NCBI GenBank assembly: GCA_003963405.1
Contig: RXIY01000049.1
Location: 62,001 to 126,000 of the forward strand
From: Hyphomicrobiales bacterium
GTDB taxonomy: Bacteria; Pseudomonadota; Alphaproteobacteria; Rhizobiales; Beijerinckiaceae
DNA: 64,000 nt
Direction of reading: 5' to 3'
Each line of letters opens with the position of its first letter. The first letter of the stretch is position 1. Below are positions 57,976 to 64,000 of this stretch, piece by piece. Under the pieces are notes generated by a model. That model was given only the letters and a program-made list of their open reading frames with translations. It made no database searches and was not told the origin of the DNA. Both the position numbers and the translations under genes were made by a program.

Positions 57976-57992
57976 GTGTAAAAAATATACGC
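57976..57992 (+). promoter_or_regulatory. Operator-like motif copy 3, before the HicB-like gene
   Basis: GTGTA-N7-TACGC, nearly identical to copy 1. It lies directly before AAGGAG (57993-57998) and 16 bases before the GTG start of the HicB-like gene, so a bound protein could block both promoter clearance and translation start. Confidence 0.5.
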
Positions 57993-58008
57993 AAGGAGCC
58001 AAATCGCT

Positions 58009-58317
58009 GTGTTTTCTAAGGACGCATCAAGCCGTTTTGCCAAGGTCGTCGTGACTTTCGAGCCACGCGAGGACGGCGGTCTTCGCGCGTACAGCAAGGA
58101 TGTTCCCGGATTTGTTTTGTCCAATAGCGACCCAGAAAAGGTAATTGAAGGCGTGGTTCCAGCCTTAGAGTTCATACTGTCAAAGACATGGGGCGTAGAG
58201 GTTGAGGCTGCTATTCTTTCTCACATTGGCGAAAACGGAAGCGCCTTCGATTGTGAGGAAATTTTGTCATCACATGACACGCCGATAGCGCGCGAATACG
58301 TGGCGCACGTAGCATAG
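58009..58317 (+). CDS. HicB-like antitoxin
   Basis: A 102-residue protein from a GTG start set by AAGGAG 10 bases upstream. AKVVVTFEPREDGGLRAYSKDVPGFVLSNSDPEKVIEGVVPALEFIL has the partial RNase-H-like fold pattern of HicB antitoxins (a strand with an acidic loop, then P-G-F and a helix). No C-terminal DNA-binding domain is evident. The toxin-like gene follows after four bases. Confidence 0.6.
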   Translation: MFSKDASSRFAKVVVTFEPREDGGLRAYSKDVPGFVLSNSDPEKVIEGVVPALEFILSKTWGVEVEAAILSHIGENGSAFDCEEILSSHDTPIAREYVAHVA

Positions 58318-58321
58318 ATAC

Positions 58322-58573
58322 ATGATCCGCACTCCCTTACTCGCTCGCTCCGAGTGGGAGGCGAAGCTTAGACGGCACGGATTAAAGCCTTTAGAAGGCG
58401 GAGGCCCGTTGAATGCTACCTTGGAATGGTGGCAAGCGCCGAACGGCGGCTATCCGATCACCGTTCCTATTGAAAAAGATGGTTCGTGTGATTTCTGGGC
58501 CATTCAAAAAATCTGCGAAGACATAGGCAAGCCACCGCCAAAAAACCCGTTTAAGCCGGTAATTGTGAACTGA
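58322..58573 (+). CDS. HicA-like toxin (divergent)
   Basis: An 83-residue protein. EWEAKLRRHGLKPLEGG then YPITVPIEKDGSCDFWAIQKICEDIG shows the helix-strand-strand-strand-helix rhythm of HicA mRNA interferases (double-stranded RNA-binding fold), but the catalytic His in the usual place is not evident. Gene order antitoxin-toxin is opposite to classic hicAB. It may be a partner with another activity. Confidence 0.5.
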   Translation: MIRTPLLARSEWEAKLRRHGLKPLEGGGPLNATLEWWQAPNGGYPITVPIEKDGSCDFWAIQKICEDIGKPPPKNPFKPVIVN

Positions 58574-58599
58574 AGGGCAAGGCGCGCGGCGAGGCCTTC

Positions 58600-58677
58600 T
58601 TAAGACCCGCTCGCCTTCCGCAATCGCACCCCGGCCCCGCCGCCATTCTCCGGGATAAACTGGACGCCGGCCGCATC
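58600..58677 (-). pseudogene. Remnant of a second XRE regulator tail
   Basis: Directly after the stop of the XRE gene, another frame reads SDAAGVQFIPENGGGAGVRLRK, the typical C-terminal end of small alphaproteobacterial XRE proteins. It is similar to the end of the intact gene (EAAGVEFRDENGEVCVCLKK), so the region holds two tails in tandem but only one head, a sign of recombination between related regulators. Confidence 0.6.
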
Positions 58678-58933
58678 ACTGGCGTTTCTTAAGGCAGACG
58701 CAGACCTCTCCGTTTTCGTCGCGGAACTCCACGCCAGCGGCTTCGAGCGCGGCGCGGATGGCGGCCACGGTTTCGTCGCGGCCCAGCAAATCGCCGTCCC
58801 GAGCCTCAAGACGCCTCACCGTCACAATGGACAGGCCCGACGCCGCAGAAAGATCGGTCTGCTTCCATCCGAGCATTTCCCTAGCCGCCTTCACCTGTCT
58901 GACTGATATGCGGAATATCTTTTCGGTTGACAT
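58676..58933 (-). CDS. XRE-family repressor-like protein
   Basis: An 85-residue single helix-turn-helix protein (VKAAREMLGWKQTDLSAASGLSIVTVRRLEA) with a short C-terminal beta tail. It is a good candidate for the protein that binds the repeated GTRTA-N7-TACRY sites of this element. It is transcribed toward the HicA-like gene. A second tail fragment follows its stop. Confidence 0.85.
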   Translation of the reverse strand: MSTEKIFRISVRQVKAAREMLGWKQTDLSAASGLSIVTVRRLEARDGDLLGRDETVAAIRAALEAAGVEFRDENGEVCVCLKKRQ

Positions 58934-59027
58934 CAGGCTCTCTCTGGATTGATATTCAAAATATCACAGCGCGCTCGCAAGAGCAACGCCGGGGACTCCA
59001 CTCCCGGCGAACGCCGGAGCTCGTCCG

Positions 59028-59198
59028 ATGGACTGTAAAACCGCCGTCACCCTTCTCGCCGTCGCGCCTTTCCTGGCGCTGGCCATCGCCTTTCTCGCGG
59101 CCGAAACGGCCGCGATCTTCGAGGCGCTGACAGCCAGGCCACACGCCGCCGCCTGTGGACAAGCCGATAGAGGCGAGCCAGCGCCTCCGGCCGCGTGA
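59028..59198 (+). CDS. 56-residue membrane or secreted peptide
   Basis: MDCKTAVTLLAVAPFLALAI continues hydrophobic to about residue 30, then a short Ala/Pro-rich tail. GGAGC lies 9 bases before the ATG. It could be a signal-anchored phage-type peptide such as a spanin or holin-like protein, but nothing specific is seen. Confidence 0.4.
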   Translation: MDCKTAVTLLAVAPFLALAIAFLAAETAAIFEALTARPHAAACGQADRGEPAPPAA

Positions 59199-59286
59199 CA
59201 GATTACCGAACGCGCGGGGATAGGCCGGCCAGCCGACAAGCGGGAAAGCATCGCCCGTTTCCCCGCGTTCCATTCGATGCTCGCGG

Positions 59287-59964
59287 ATGCTCGCGATGCC
59301 CAAGACGCCGTTCGACCCGCTGTCAGCGGAAGACCTCGAAGCAATCGAGGACACAATCATCGAATTCTCTCCGGATGCGCGCGTCGTGTGTCTCGCCGCA
59401 GTCAAGGCGAGAGCGAGGGATTGTGCGCTTGCGATCGACTTCCAGAAAAACTTCAAGGACGATCCGCTCGCGGAAATTCTGGAACTAGAGAAAGCGGCTC
59501 TCGCATTCATCGGCGCTGTTAACGCGCTAGGCCCACAGGCCCACGTCTATCTATCAGGCAGCATTTGCGGCATTCGGAAGCCGGAAGGTGCGCCAACTTT
59601 TCTTGAAGCAGGGCAGGCGGCGGCGGACTTTTTATGCTCCGATACAACGCAGTATGCGATCAAAAAGCTAACTGATAAGCGGCGGGAGAAGACCAAGGCG
59701 ACCCCGCACTTGGACGAGCTGATCAACGGCCTGCGCAGCCACTACCTACACGCGGAGCTTACCTCCGAAACCGCGCCAGACGAGCATCGTTGGTGGCGCT
59801 TTTTCCACGCGATCACCTCGCGCATGGAATGCCTGGATAAAGCTCTCGCCGGACGGATGAAGGGCATGGGGCCGACATGCGCCAACTGGCGCGGCAAATG
59901 GCGGAAGAAGATCGAGAGCGGCTCAGGAAAATACCCCCGCAAACTCAGGCGACATTATTCCTGA
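59287..59964 (+). CDS. Hypothetical protein of the mobile element
   Basis: A 225-residue protein, acidic N-terminal half and basic C-terminal half (WRGKWRKKIESGSGKYPRKLRRHY). Helices dominate (ARVVCLAAVKARARDCALAIDFQ). Two in-frame ATGs (59287, 59296) are possible. No family recognised; base use is less GC-biased than in the chromosomal part. Confidence 0.6.
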   Translation: MLAMPKTPFDPLSAEDLEAIEDTIIEFSPDARVVCLAAVKARARDCALAIDFQKNFKDDPLAEILELEKAALAFIGAVNALGPQAHVYLSGSICGIRKPEGAPTFLEAGQAAADFLCSDTTQYAIKKLTDKRREKTKATPHLDELINGLRSHYLHAELTSETAPDEHRWWRFFHAITSRMECLDKALAGRMKGMGPTCANWRGKWRKKIESGSGKYPRKLRRHYS

Positions 59965-60026
59965 GCGTTTCGTGCCGACGCGTGCCACCGTTGCCGTGCT
60001 TCGCAATGCTTCGAGGTTTTCAGCAG

Positions 60027-60272
60027 ATGGCGCGTCCCGAAATCACTGGCAAGAAACAGCGCGGCCCCGAGCCGTTTAGCCTCGCAGATAGGCTCGATTA
60101 TGGAAGCTTTTCGGTCCGTGAGGCTCAGCAGCTCGCCGGCGTCTCGAACACGAAATTCTATAAGGACGTGAAGGCGGGGCTCGTCCAAATCATCAAGAGG
60201 GGCAGCGCCTCCTCGGTCCCTGGCCCGAGCCTCAAGCGCTACATGGGCCTCGTTACGGACGCCGCCGCCTAG
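60027..60272 (+). CDS. AlpA/excisionase-like DNA-binding protein
   Basis: An 81-residue protein with a MerR-type winged helix: FSVREAQQLAGVSNTKFYKDVKAGLVQIIKRG, followed by a basic end. Such proteins act as excisionases or as activators of integrase genes in P4-like elements. The ATG at 60027 is chosen because the longer frame overlaps the preceding gene. Confidence 0.7.
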   Translation: MARPEITGKKQRGPEPFSLADRLDYGSFSVREAQQLAGVSNTKFYKDVKAGLVQIIKRGSASSVPGPSLKRYMGLVTDAAA

Positions 60273-60335
60273 TCATGAAAAACGCCGGACGGGGCGCAAC
60301 CCCCGTGCCGGCGTCAATTCAATTTCGAGCAGCCA

Positions 60336-60554
60336 ATGTCTAATCCAGATCACGCGCGCCTTCAAGCGCACCGGCTCGCCAGAGTGCTCATCCGCGCCGG
60401 AGACGAGCGGATAGCAGCGGAGGCGATCCTCGCCCTTGCCAATGGCACCCAACTCGAAACCGTGGCCCGCGACTTCGGACGGGTCTTCTCCGGCGTCGGG
60501 CTCATAACCTATCGCAAGCTCGCCGTCGCCATGACCCAAGGTGGGCGCGCATGA
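60336..60554 (+). CDS. Small protein coupled to the primase gene
   Basis: A 72-residue helical protein (LQAHRLARVLIRAGDERIAAEAILALANG). Its stop overlaps the primase start (ATGA), so it is translated with it and may be a replication cofactor. No family recognised. Confidence 0.6.
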   Translation: MSNPDHARLQAHRLARVLIRAGDERIAAEAILALANGTQLETVARDFGRVFSGVGLITYRKLAVAMTQGGRA

Positions 60555-62902
60555 GGCTCTCCAAAGACCAGGAAGCCGCCATCATCGGCGACGTTGCCCG
60601 TGAGATTGGAACGCCGCCGCCGCGAGCTAGCATTGGCTCATATGTCCGTTGGGCTCCAAAGAAGGGGGGCGACCCAGACGCCTTTTTGCGGGTCTATCCC
60701 GACAGAGAGCCGCCTGTCATTCACTTCGGGGATTGGGCGAACGGCGTCAGCGTTTGGAAGCCCCTTTCCGAAATGGTCGCGCTCTCTCCCGACGAGCTGC
60801 GCCAGCTCAGGGAGCAAGCCAAGACCGGCGAGGCAGAGAGCGCAAAGTTTCGGGCCGACGCGCGCAAACAGATGCTCGAAGAGTGGAGCGCCGCCGATCC
60901 GGATGGGAGTAACGCTTACATCGTCAACAAGGGCTTGCTCGACCACAGGGCTGGCGTCCGCTTCATTGGCAAAGAGCTGATCGTCCCGGTGCAGATAGAC
61001 GGTAAAATTATCTCTTACCAGCGCATTCTGCCCAACGGCAGCAAGCTTTTCCGCAAGGGCTGTTCGGCAAAAGGCGGATACTTCGTCTTTGGCGCGTTGG
61101 ATGGCGCAGAGACAATCATGATCGGCGAGGGATGGGCGACCATCGTGGCCGCGTCTAGGTCCACTGGATACCCCGCTATAGCTGCTCTATCGAAGGGGAA
61201 CCTCAAGTCCGTCGCGCTGCATATCAAGCGCCGGTTTCCCAAGGCGCTTCTCGTCATTCTTGCCGACGATGACCACAAGAGAGAGCTGGCCGAAGGCCGC
61301 AATCTCGGCATCGTCTACGCCAGCGAAGCCGCCGACGCGGCAGATGCAATTCTCGCCATTCCAAAGTTTGACAGAACCATTTGTCCAGATGGGACCGACT
61401 TTTGGGACATGGCGACATTTCATGGAGATCAGAGCGTGAGAGACGCGATCGAGGGCGCGATCGAGGGCGAGCCGATGGCCAGCGATGGCAAGACAGAGGC
61501 ACCGCCGCCCTCGGTTGACGAGACGCGAGAAGAGATTGCCAGATTAGCCGGGCTCGATCGCATCTCCTACGATCAGCAGCGCGAGAAGGCCGCTGAGCGC
61601 CTTGGTATCCGCGCGGCGACGCTCGACAAAGCTGTTGCCGATGAGCGGAAAGCCTGCGAAAGCGCAGACGCTGAAATGTGCGCCGACGTTGAACCTCACG
61701 ACTATCCTGTAAACGGCGCGGAGCTGCTCAGCGAGATCAAGGCCATGATAGAGCGCCATGTGATCTGCACCGACAGTGTTACAACGGCGGTCGCGCTATG
61801 GGCTGCTTTCACTTGGGTCATTGACCATGTGAATGTCGCTCCGATTGGCGTTATTCATGCGCCAGAGAAGCGTTGCGGAAAAAGCGTATTGCTTGAACTT
61901 ATCTCGGAATTTTCTAGGCGCGCGCTCCCTGCATCGAACATATCTTCCGCCGCAATGTATCGCGTCATCGAAGAGCATAAACCGACGCTGTTGTTGGACG
62001 AGGCGGACGCATTCTTTCGGGAGAACGAAGACCTTCGCGGCATCGTGAACTCTGGCCACACCCGAAAGATGGCATTTGTCATCCGCTGCGATGGCGACAA
62101 GAACACGCCGAAGCGGTTCTCTACCTGGGGCGCGAAATGCTTTGCCGGCATCGGCACGCTCGCCCCCACGATAATGGATCGGTCGATAACGTTCGAGCTC
62201 AGGCGCAAGCTCACCACTGAGAAGGTGGATAGTCTGCGCCATGTTGATCCCCGAGTTTTCGACGGGATCCGGCGCAAGTTGGCGCGCTTGGCCGAGGATT
62301 ACGGAGCTACCGTTGGGCTCGCTCAGCCAAAAATGCCGAAGGGCATTAACGATCGCACGTATCTGAATTGGGAGCCGCTTGTCGCCATTGCCGACGTTGC
62401 CGGCGGAGACTGGCCGGAGATGGCCAGGAAGGCGCTTATCGCAATCGAGGGGAGCGGCGCTAAGGAGCTGTCCCACGGCGAGGAGCTCTTGCTCGCCTGC
62501 CGCGACGCCTTTGAGCAAAGAGGGACCGACAGGCTCACCCGAGACGAGCTCTTGGACATCCTCACTTCCGATACCGAAGCGCCATGGGCGACCCTGAACA
62601 GGGGTAGGCCAATGACCGCCAGTCAGCTCCGTCAGCGGCTCAAGAAATACGGCATCGAGCCAAAGCCACACAAATTCGGATACGAGACAAAGCGCGGGTT
62701 TTTGACCAAACAATTCGCTGAAGCCTGGGCGCGCTATCTGGACGGAAACGCCGAAAGTTACAGCTTTGAAGGCGTAACTGTAACGGAAAACGTAACCGAT
62801 AGTACTTTGAATATTAACGGTAAAGAGCCTCTTGTTACGAAGTTACACAAAAATCCAGAGGGGGGAGAGGCGAAGAGCGCGCGCAGGGAGGTCGTCATTT
62901 GA
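60551..62902 (+). CDS. Primase-helicase with TOPRIM and DUF3631 parts
   Basis: A 783-residue replication protein. The N-terminal third has a TOPRIM-like domain (IMIGEGWAT near residue 190, VILADDD near 239); the centre has a P-loop ATPase (APEKRCGKSVLLELI near 438, TLLLDEADAFF near 482); the end is DUF3631-like (LLDILTSDTEAPWATLNRGRPMTASQLRQRLKKYG). It should prime and unwind element DNA, like the alpha protein of P4. Its last ~50 codons contain GTAAC cluster 2 (reading as VTVTENVTDS and PLVTKLH). Confidence 0.9.
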   Translation: MRLSKDQEAAIIGDVAREIGTPPPRASIGSYVRWAPKKGGDPDAFLRVYPDREPPVIHFGDWANGVSVWKPLSEMVALSPDELRQLREQAKTGEAESAKFRADARKQMLEEWSAADPDGSNAYIVNKGLLDHRAGVRFIGKELIVPVQIDGKIISYQRILPNGSKLFRKGCSAKGGYFVFGALDGAETIMIGEGWATIVAASRSTGYPAIAALSKGNLKSVALHIKRRFPKALLVILADDDHKRELAEGRNLGIVYASEAADAADAILAIPKFDRTICPDGTDFWDMATFHGDQSVRDAIEGAIEGEPMASDGKTEAPPPSVDETREEIARLAGLDRISYDQQREKAAERLGIRAATLDKAVADERKACESADAEMCADVEPHDYPVNGAELLSEIKAMIERHVICTDSVTTAVALWAAFTWVIDHVNVAPIGVIHAPEKRCGKSVLLELISEFSRRALPASNISSAAMYRVIEEHKPTLLLDEADAFFRENEDLRGIVNSGHTRKMAFVIRCDGDKNTPKRFSTWGAKCFAGIGTLAPTIMDRSITFELRRKLTTEKVDSLRHVDPRVFDGIRRKLARLAEDYGATVGLAQPKMPKGINDRTYLNWEPLVAIADVAGGDWPEMARKALIAIEGSGAKELSHGEELLLACRDAFEQRGTDRLTRDELLDILTSDTEAPWATLNRGRPMTASQLRQRLKKYGIEPKPHKFGYETKRGFLTKQFAEAWARYLDGNAESYSFEGVTVTENVTDSTLNINGKEPLVTKLHKNPEGGEAKSARREVVI
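62757..62846 (-). repeat. GTAAC/GTTAC cluster 2, inverted copy of cluster 1
   Basis: Motifs on the + strand at 62757 (GTTAC), 62774, 62780, 62792 (GTAAC), 62834 and 62842 (GTTAC). Read on the minus strand the order is GTAAC, GTAAC, GTTAC, GTTAC, GTTAC, GTAAC with spacings 3, 37, 7, 1 and 12, against 3, 37, 7, 2 and 11 in cluster 1. Both span 90 bp. The bases between motifs differ widely, so the spacing itself seems to be selected. Confidence 0.7.
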
Positions 62903-63222
62903 GCGCCGCCCGCGCCCTCGACTGGCTCCATAGCCATGGCGTCACCGTGGAGCTCGACGGCGGGAGCCTGCGCCTCACCGGCGACACCGATCTCTCCCCC
63001 GCGATCGTCGCCCGCATCCGGGAGCTCAAGCCGCTGATTGTCGCAGAGCTGTCCCGTCCCCTATTCGACCCCGACCGCCTCCAGGCCGAGGCGGACAGGA
63101 AGAACGCCCAGGCCATCCGTGAGGGCCGGACTGACCGCTTTTGCCGCTGTGGGCATTTGGCCGAGGCGGAAAGGATAATCGACAACAGGCCGACATGGCG
63201 CTGCGACGAATGTAGGAGATAG
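62899..63222 (+). CDS. TubC-like docking domain plus zinc-ribbon protein
   Basis: A 107-residue protein from a TTG start that overlaps the primase stop (TTGA). The first half (ALDWLHSHGVTVELDGGSLRLTG, then IRELKPLIVAEL) resembles the small TubC N-terminal docking fold; the second half ends in a Cys4-type zinc site (FCRCGH and WRCDECRR). Position suggests a helper that links the primase-helicase to DNA or SSB. Confidence 0.65.
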   Translation: MSAARALDWLHSHGVTVELDGGSLRLTGDTDLSPAIVARIRELKPLIVAELSRPLFDPDRLQAEADRKNAQAIREGRTDRFCRCGHLAEAERIIDNRPTWRCDECRR

Positions 63223-63226
63223 AGCC

Positions 63227-63736
63227 TTGACCGCCTATGCCTTGATCAGTGGAACGCTCCACCGCGCGCCCGAGCGCCGGACCTCGAAAGCCGGCAAGTC
63301 GTTCGTCACCGCGACCGTCAAGACGCGCGAGGCCGACGCCTCGACGTTCTGGCGCATCGTCACCTTTTCGGAAAGCGCCGGCGAAGAGCTGATGGCGCTG
63401 ACAGAGGGCGATGCAGTCGCATGTCAGGGCAGCATGAAAGCCGAGCTGTATCGGCCAGAGGGGGGCGAGGCGCGGGTGAGCCTCAGCATGGTCGTGGACG
63501 CTATCCTGCCCGCGAAGGGTCGCCCCAAGCGCAAGGACCATGGGGACGACGACCGCCAGCCCGAGCCAGAGAGCAAGCCGTCGCCGGCCCGGCCGAGCGA
63601 TTGGAGGGCCAGAGAAGGACGCCGCAGGAGCTTGGCCGAGCAGGCTGGGAACGGCGGGACCGCGCACGGTTACGGCCACCAGCCCAGACATTGGGGCGGG
63701 ACCGCCGATCCGGAATTGAATGACCCTCCATTCTAA
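63227..63736 (+). CDS. ssb: Single-stranded DNA-binding protein
   Basis: A 169-residue OB-fold protein from a TTG start. ALISGTLHRAPERRTSKAGKSFVTATVKTR is the first OB strands; FWRIVTFSESAGEELMALTEGDAVACQGSMKAELY follows. A disordered, charged linker leads to the tip ELNDPPF, the acidic Phe-ended tail through which SSB recruits partner enzymes. It completes a primase/TubC-like/SSB replication set. Confidence 0.85.
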   Translation: MTAYALISGTLHRAPERRTSKAGKSFVTATVKTREADASTFWRIVTFSESAGEELMALTEGDAVACQGSMKAELYRPEGGEARVSLSMVVDAILPAKGRPKRKDHGDDDRQPEPESKPSPARPSDWRAREGRRRSLAEQAGNGGTAHGYGHQPRHWGGTADPELNDPPF

Positions 63737-63747
63737 TCGGAGCAGCC

Positions 63748-64000
63748 ATGGCGACGAGGCTTCTGACAGCAGCAGGCGACCTCGACCGCGCCGCCCTTAT
63801 GCGTGACGCGCACAAACGCTATCGCGAGGGCCAGCGTCTTCGTCTCGGTTGGACCTTCGCTCAATGCCTCGCGACAGCACAGGCCGCCGCAAAAATCCAG
63901 CGCAACGAGACGATCATGGAGGCCATCAAGTGGCGCGTTTTGAATTCGGACCCCACCCGGAAAAACGCCAAATCCTGCGCGCGATCAAAAAAGGCGAGCT
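63748..64000 (+). CDS. Partial hypothetical protein at the window edge
   Basis: From an ATG with GGAGCAG upstream the frame runs 84 codons to the edge: MATRLLTAAGDLDRAALMRD, then a Lys/Arg-rich helical part. Another frame starting with GTG at 63931 (ARFEFGPHPEKRQILRAIKKG) also looks coding, so this gene may end just beyond the edge and overlap a second one. Confidence 0.5.
   Translation, partial: MATRLLTAAGDLDRAALMRDAHKRYREGQRLRLGWTFAQCLATAQAAAKIQRNETIMEAIKWRVLNSDPTRKNAKSCARSKKAS

Larger units (their letters stand above)
51471..64000. mobile_element. Integrated P4-like/phage-satellite element (left part)
   Basis: The element starts next to truncated flgL and runs past the window edge. It holds a P4-type integrase, small tightly packed phage-like genes, a TA-like pair, two XRE/AlpA-type DNA-binding proteins, a TOPRIM-DUF3631 primase-helicase and an SSB. 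No capsid, portal, large terminase, transposase or conjugation gene is visible here. The exact left end is uncertain by some tens of bases (GGCATCC occurs at 51456 and 51476). Confidence 0.85.

Overview
The window looks like chromosome of a GC-rich alphaproteobacterium of the order Hyphomicrobiales (Rhizobiales). The evidence is a complete bacteriohopanepolyol core locus (hpnB-C-D-E, shc, hpnG, hpnH), a rhizobial-type flagellar cluster with ftcR, flbT and flaF, IhfA, a PmtA-type phospholipid methyltransferase and a CtrA-type box. A small metal-binding protein (SmbP type) and a His-rich secreted protein would fit a methylotroph or methanotroph of the Methylocystis/Methylosinus kind, but no C1 oxidation gene is visible, so that placement is inference. 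Layout 1-16.5 kb: a PAP2-like fragment, a long-form aminopeptidase P, a GTPase with a possible GTPase-associated partner, prmA, a large coiled-coil membrane protein, then the hopanoid genes. hpnH is convergent with and overlaps hpnG; shc is preceded by an orphan XRE-type regulator whose promoter and palindromic operator sit on the hpnE stop codon; hpnE, hpnD and hpnC are translationally coupled below hpnB. 16.8-41.7 kb is housekeeping DNA: pyrF, a PmtA-like gene, an HNH protein, dnaJ, dnaK, an RND efflux operon with TetR regulator, a nitrilase-family amidase, ihfA, an SbmA/BacA-like ABC transporter, rlmE, an adenine/adenosine deaminase, an operon map-radC-MFS, a CinA-domain protein, gpt, a tRNA-Leu(UAA) interrupted by a group I intron, small secreted proteins, an APC permease, smbP and alanine dehydrogenase. 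41.9-51.5 kb is a flagellar export/assembly cluster: ftcR on the + strand, then on the - strand flgL, flaF, flbT, flgD, fliQ, flhA, fliR, FliJ-like, FlgJ/CheL-like, FlgN-like and further small genes, largely with touching or overlapping ends. From about 51.47 kb to the window end lies a mobile element. Its P4-type integrase sits directly against flgL, which has lost its N-terminal coding part, so the element appears to have inserted inside the flagellar operon. It carries a compact string of small phage-like genes including one virion-core-like protein, a HicB/HicA-like pair, an XRE regulator, a TOPRIM/DUF3631 primase-helicase and an SSB. The most unusual signals are two GTAAC/GTTAC clusters about 10 kb apart in this element: six motifs each over 90 bp, in mirror-image order with almost identical spacing although the DNA between motifs has diverged (a candidate two-site replication origin). 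A GTRTA-N7-TACRY operator-like motif recurs three times in the element, and the tRNA-Leu group I intron resembles the Azoarcus/IC3 type.
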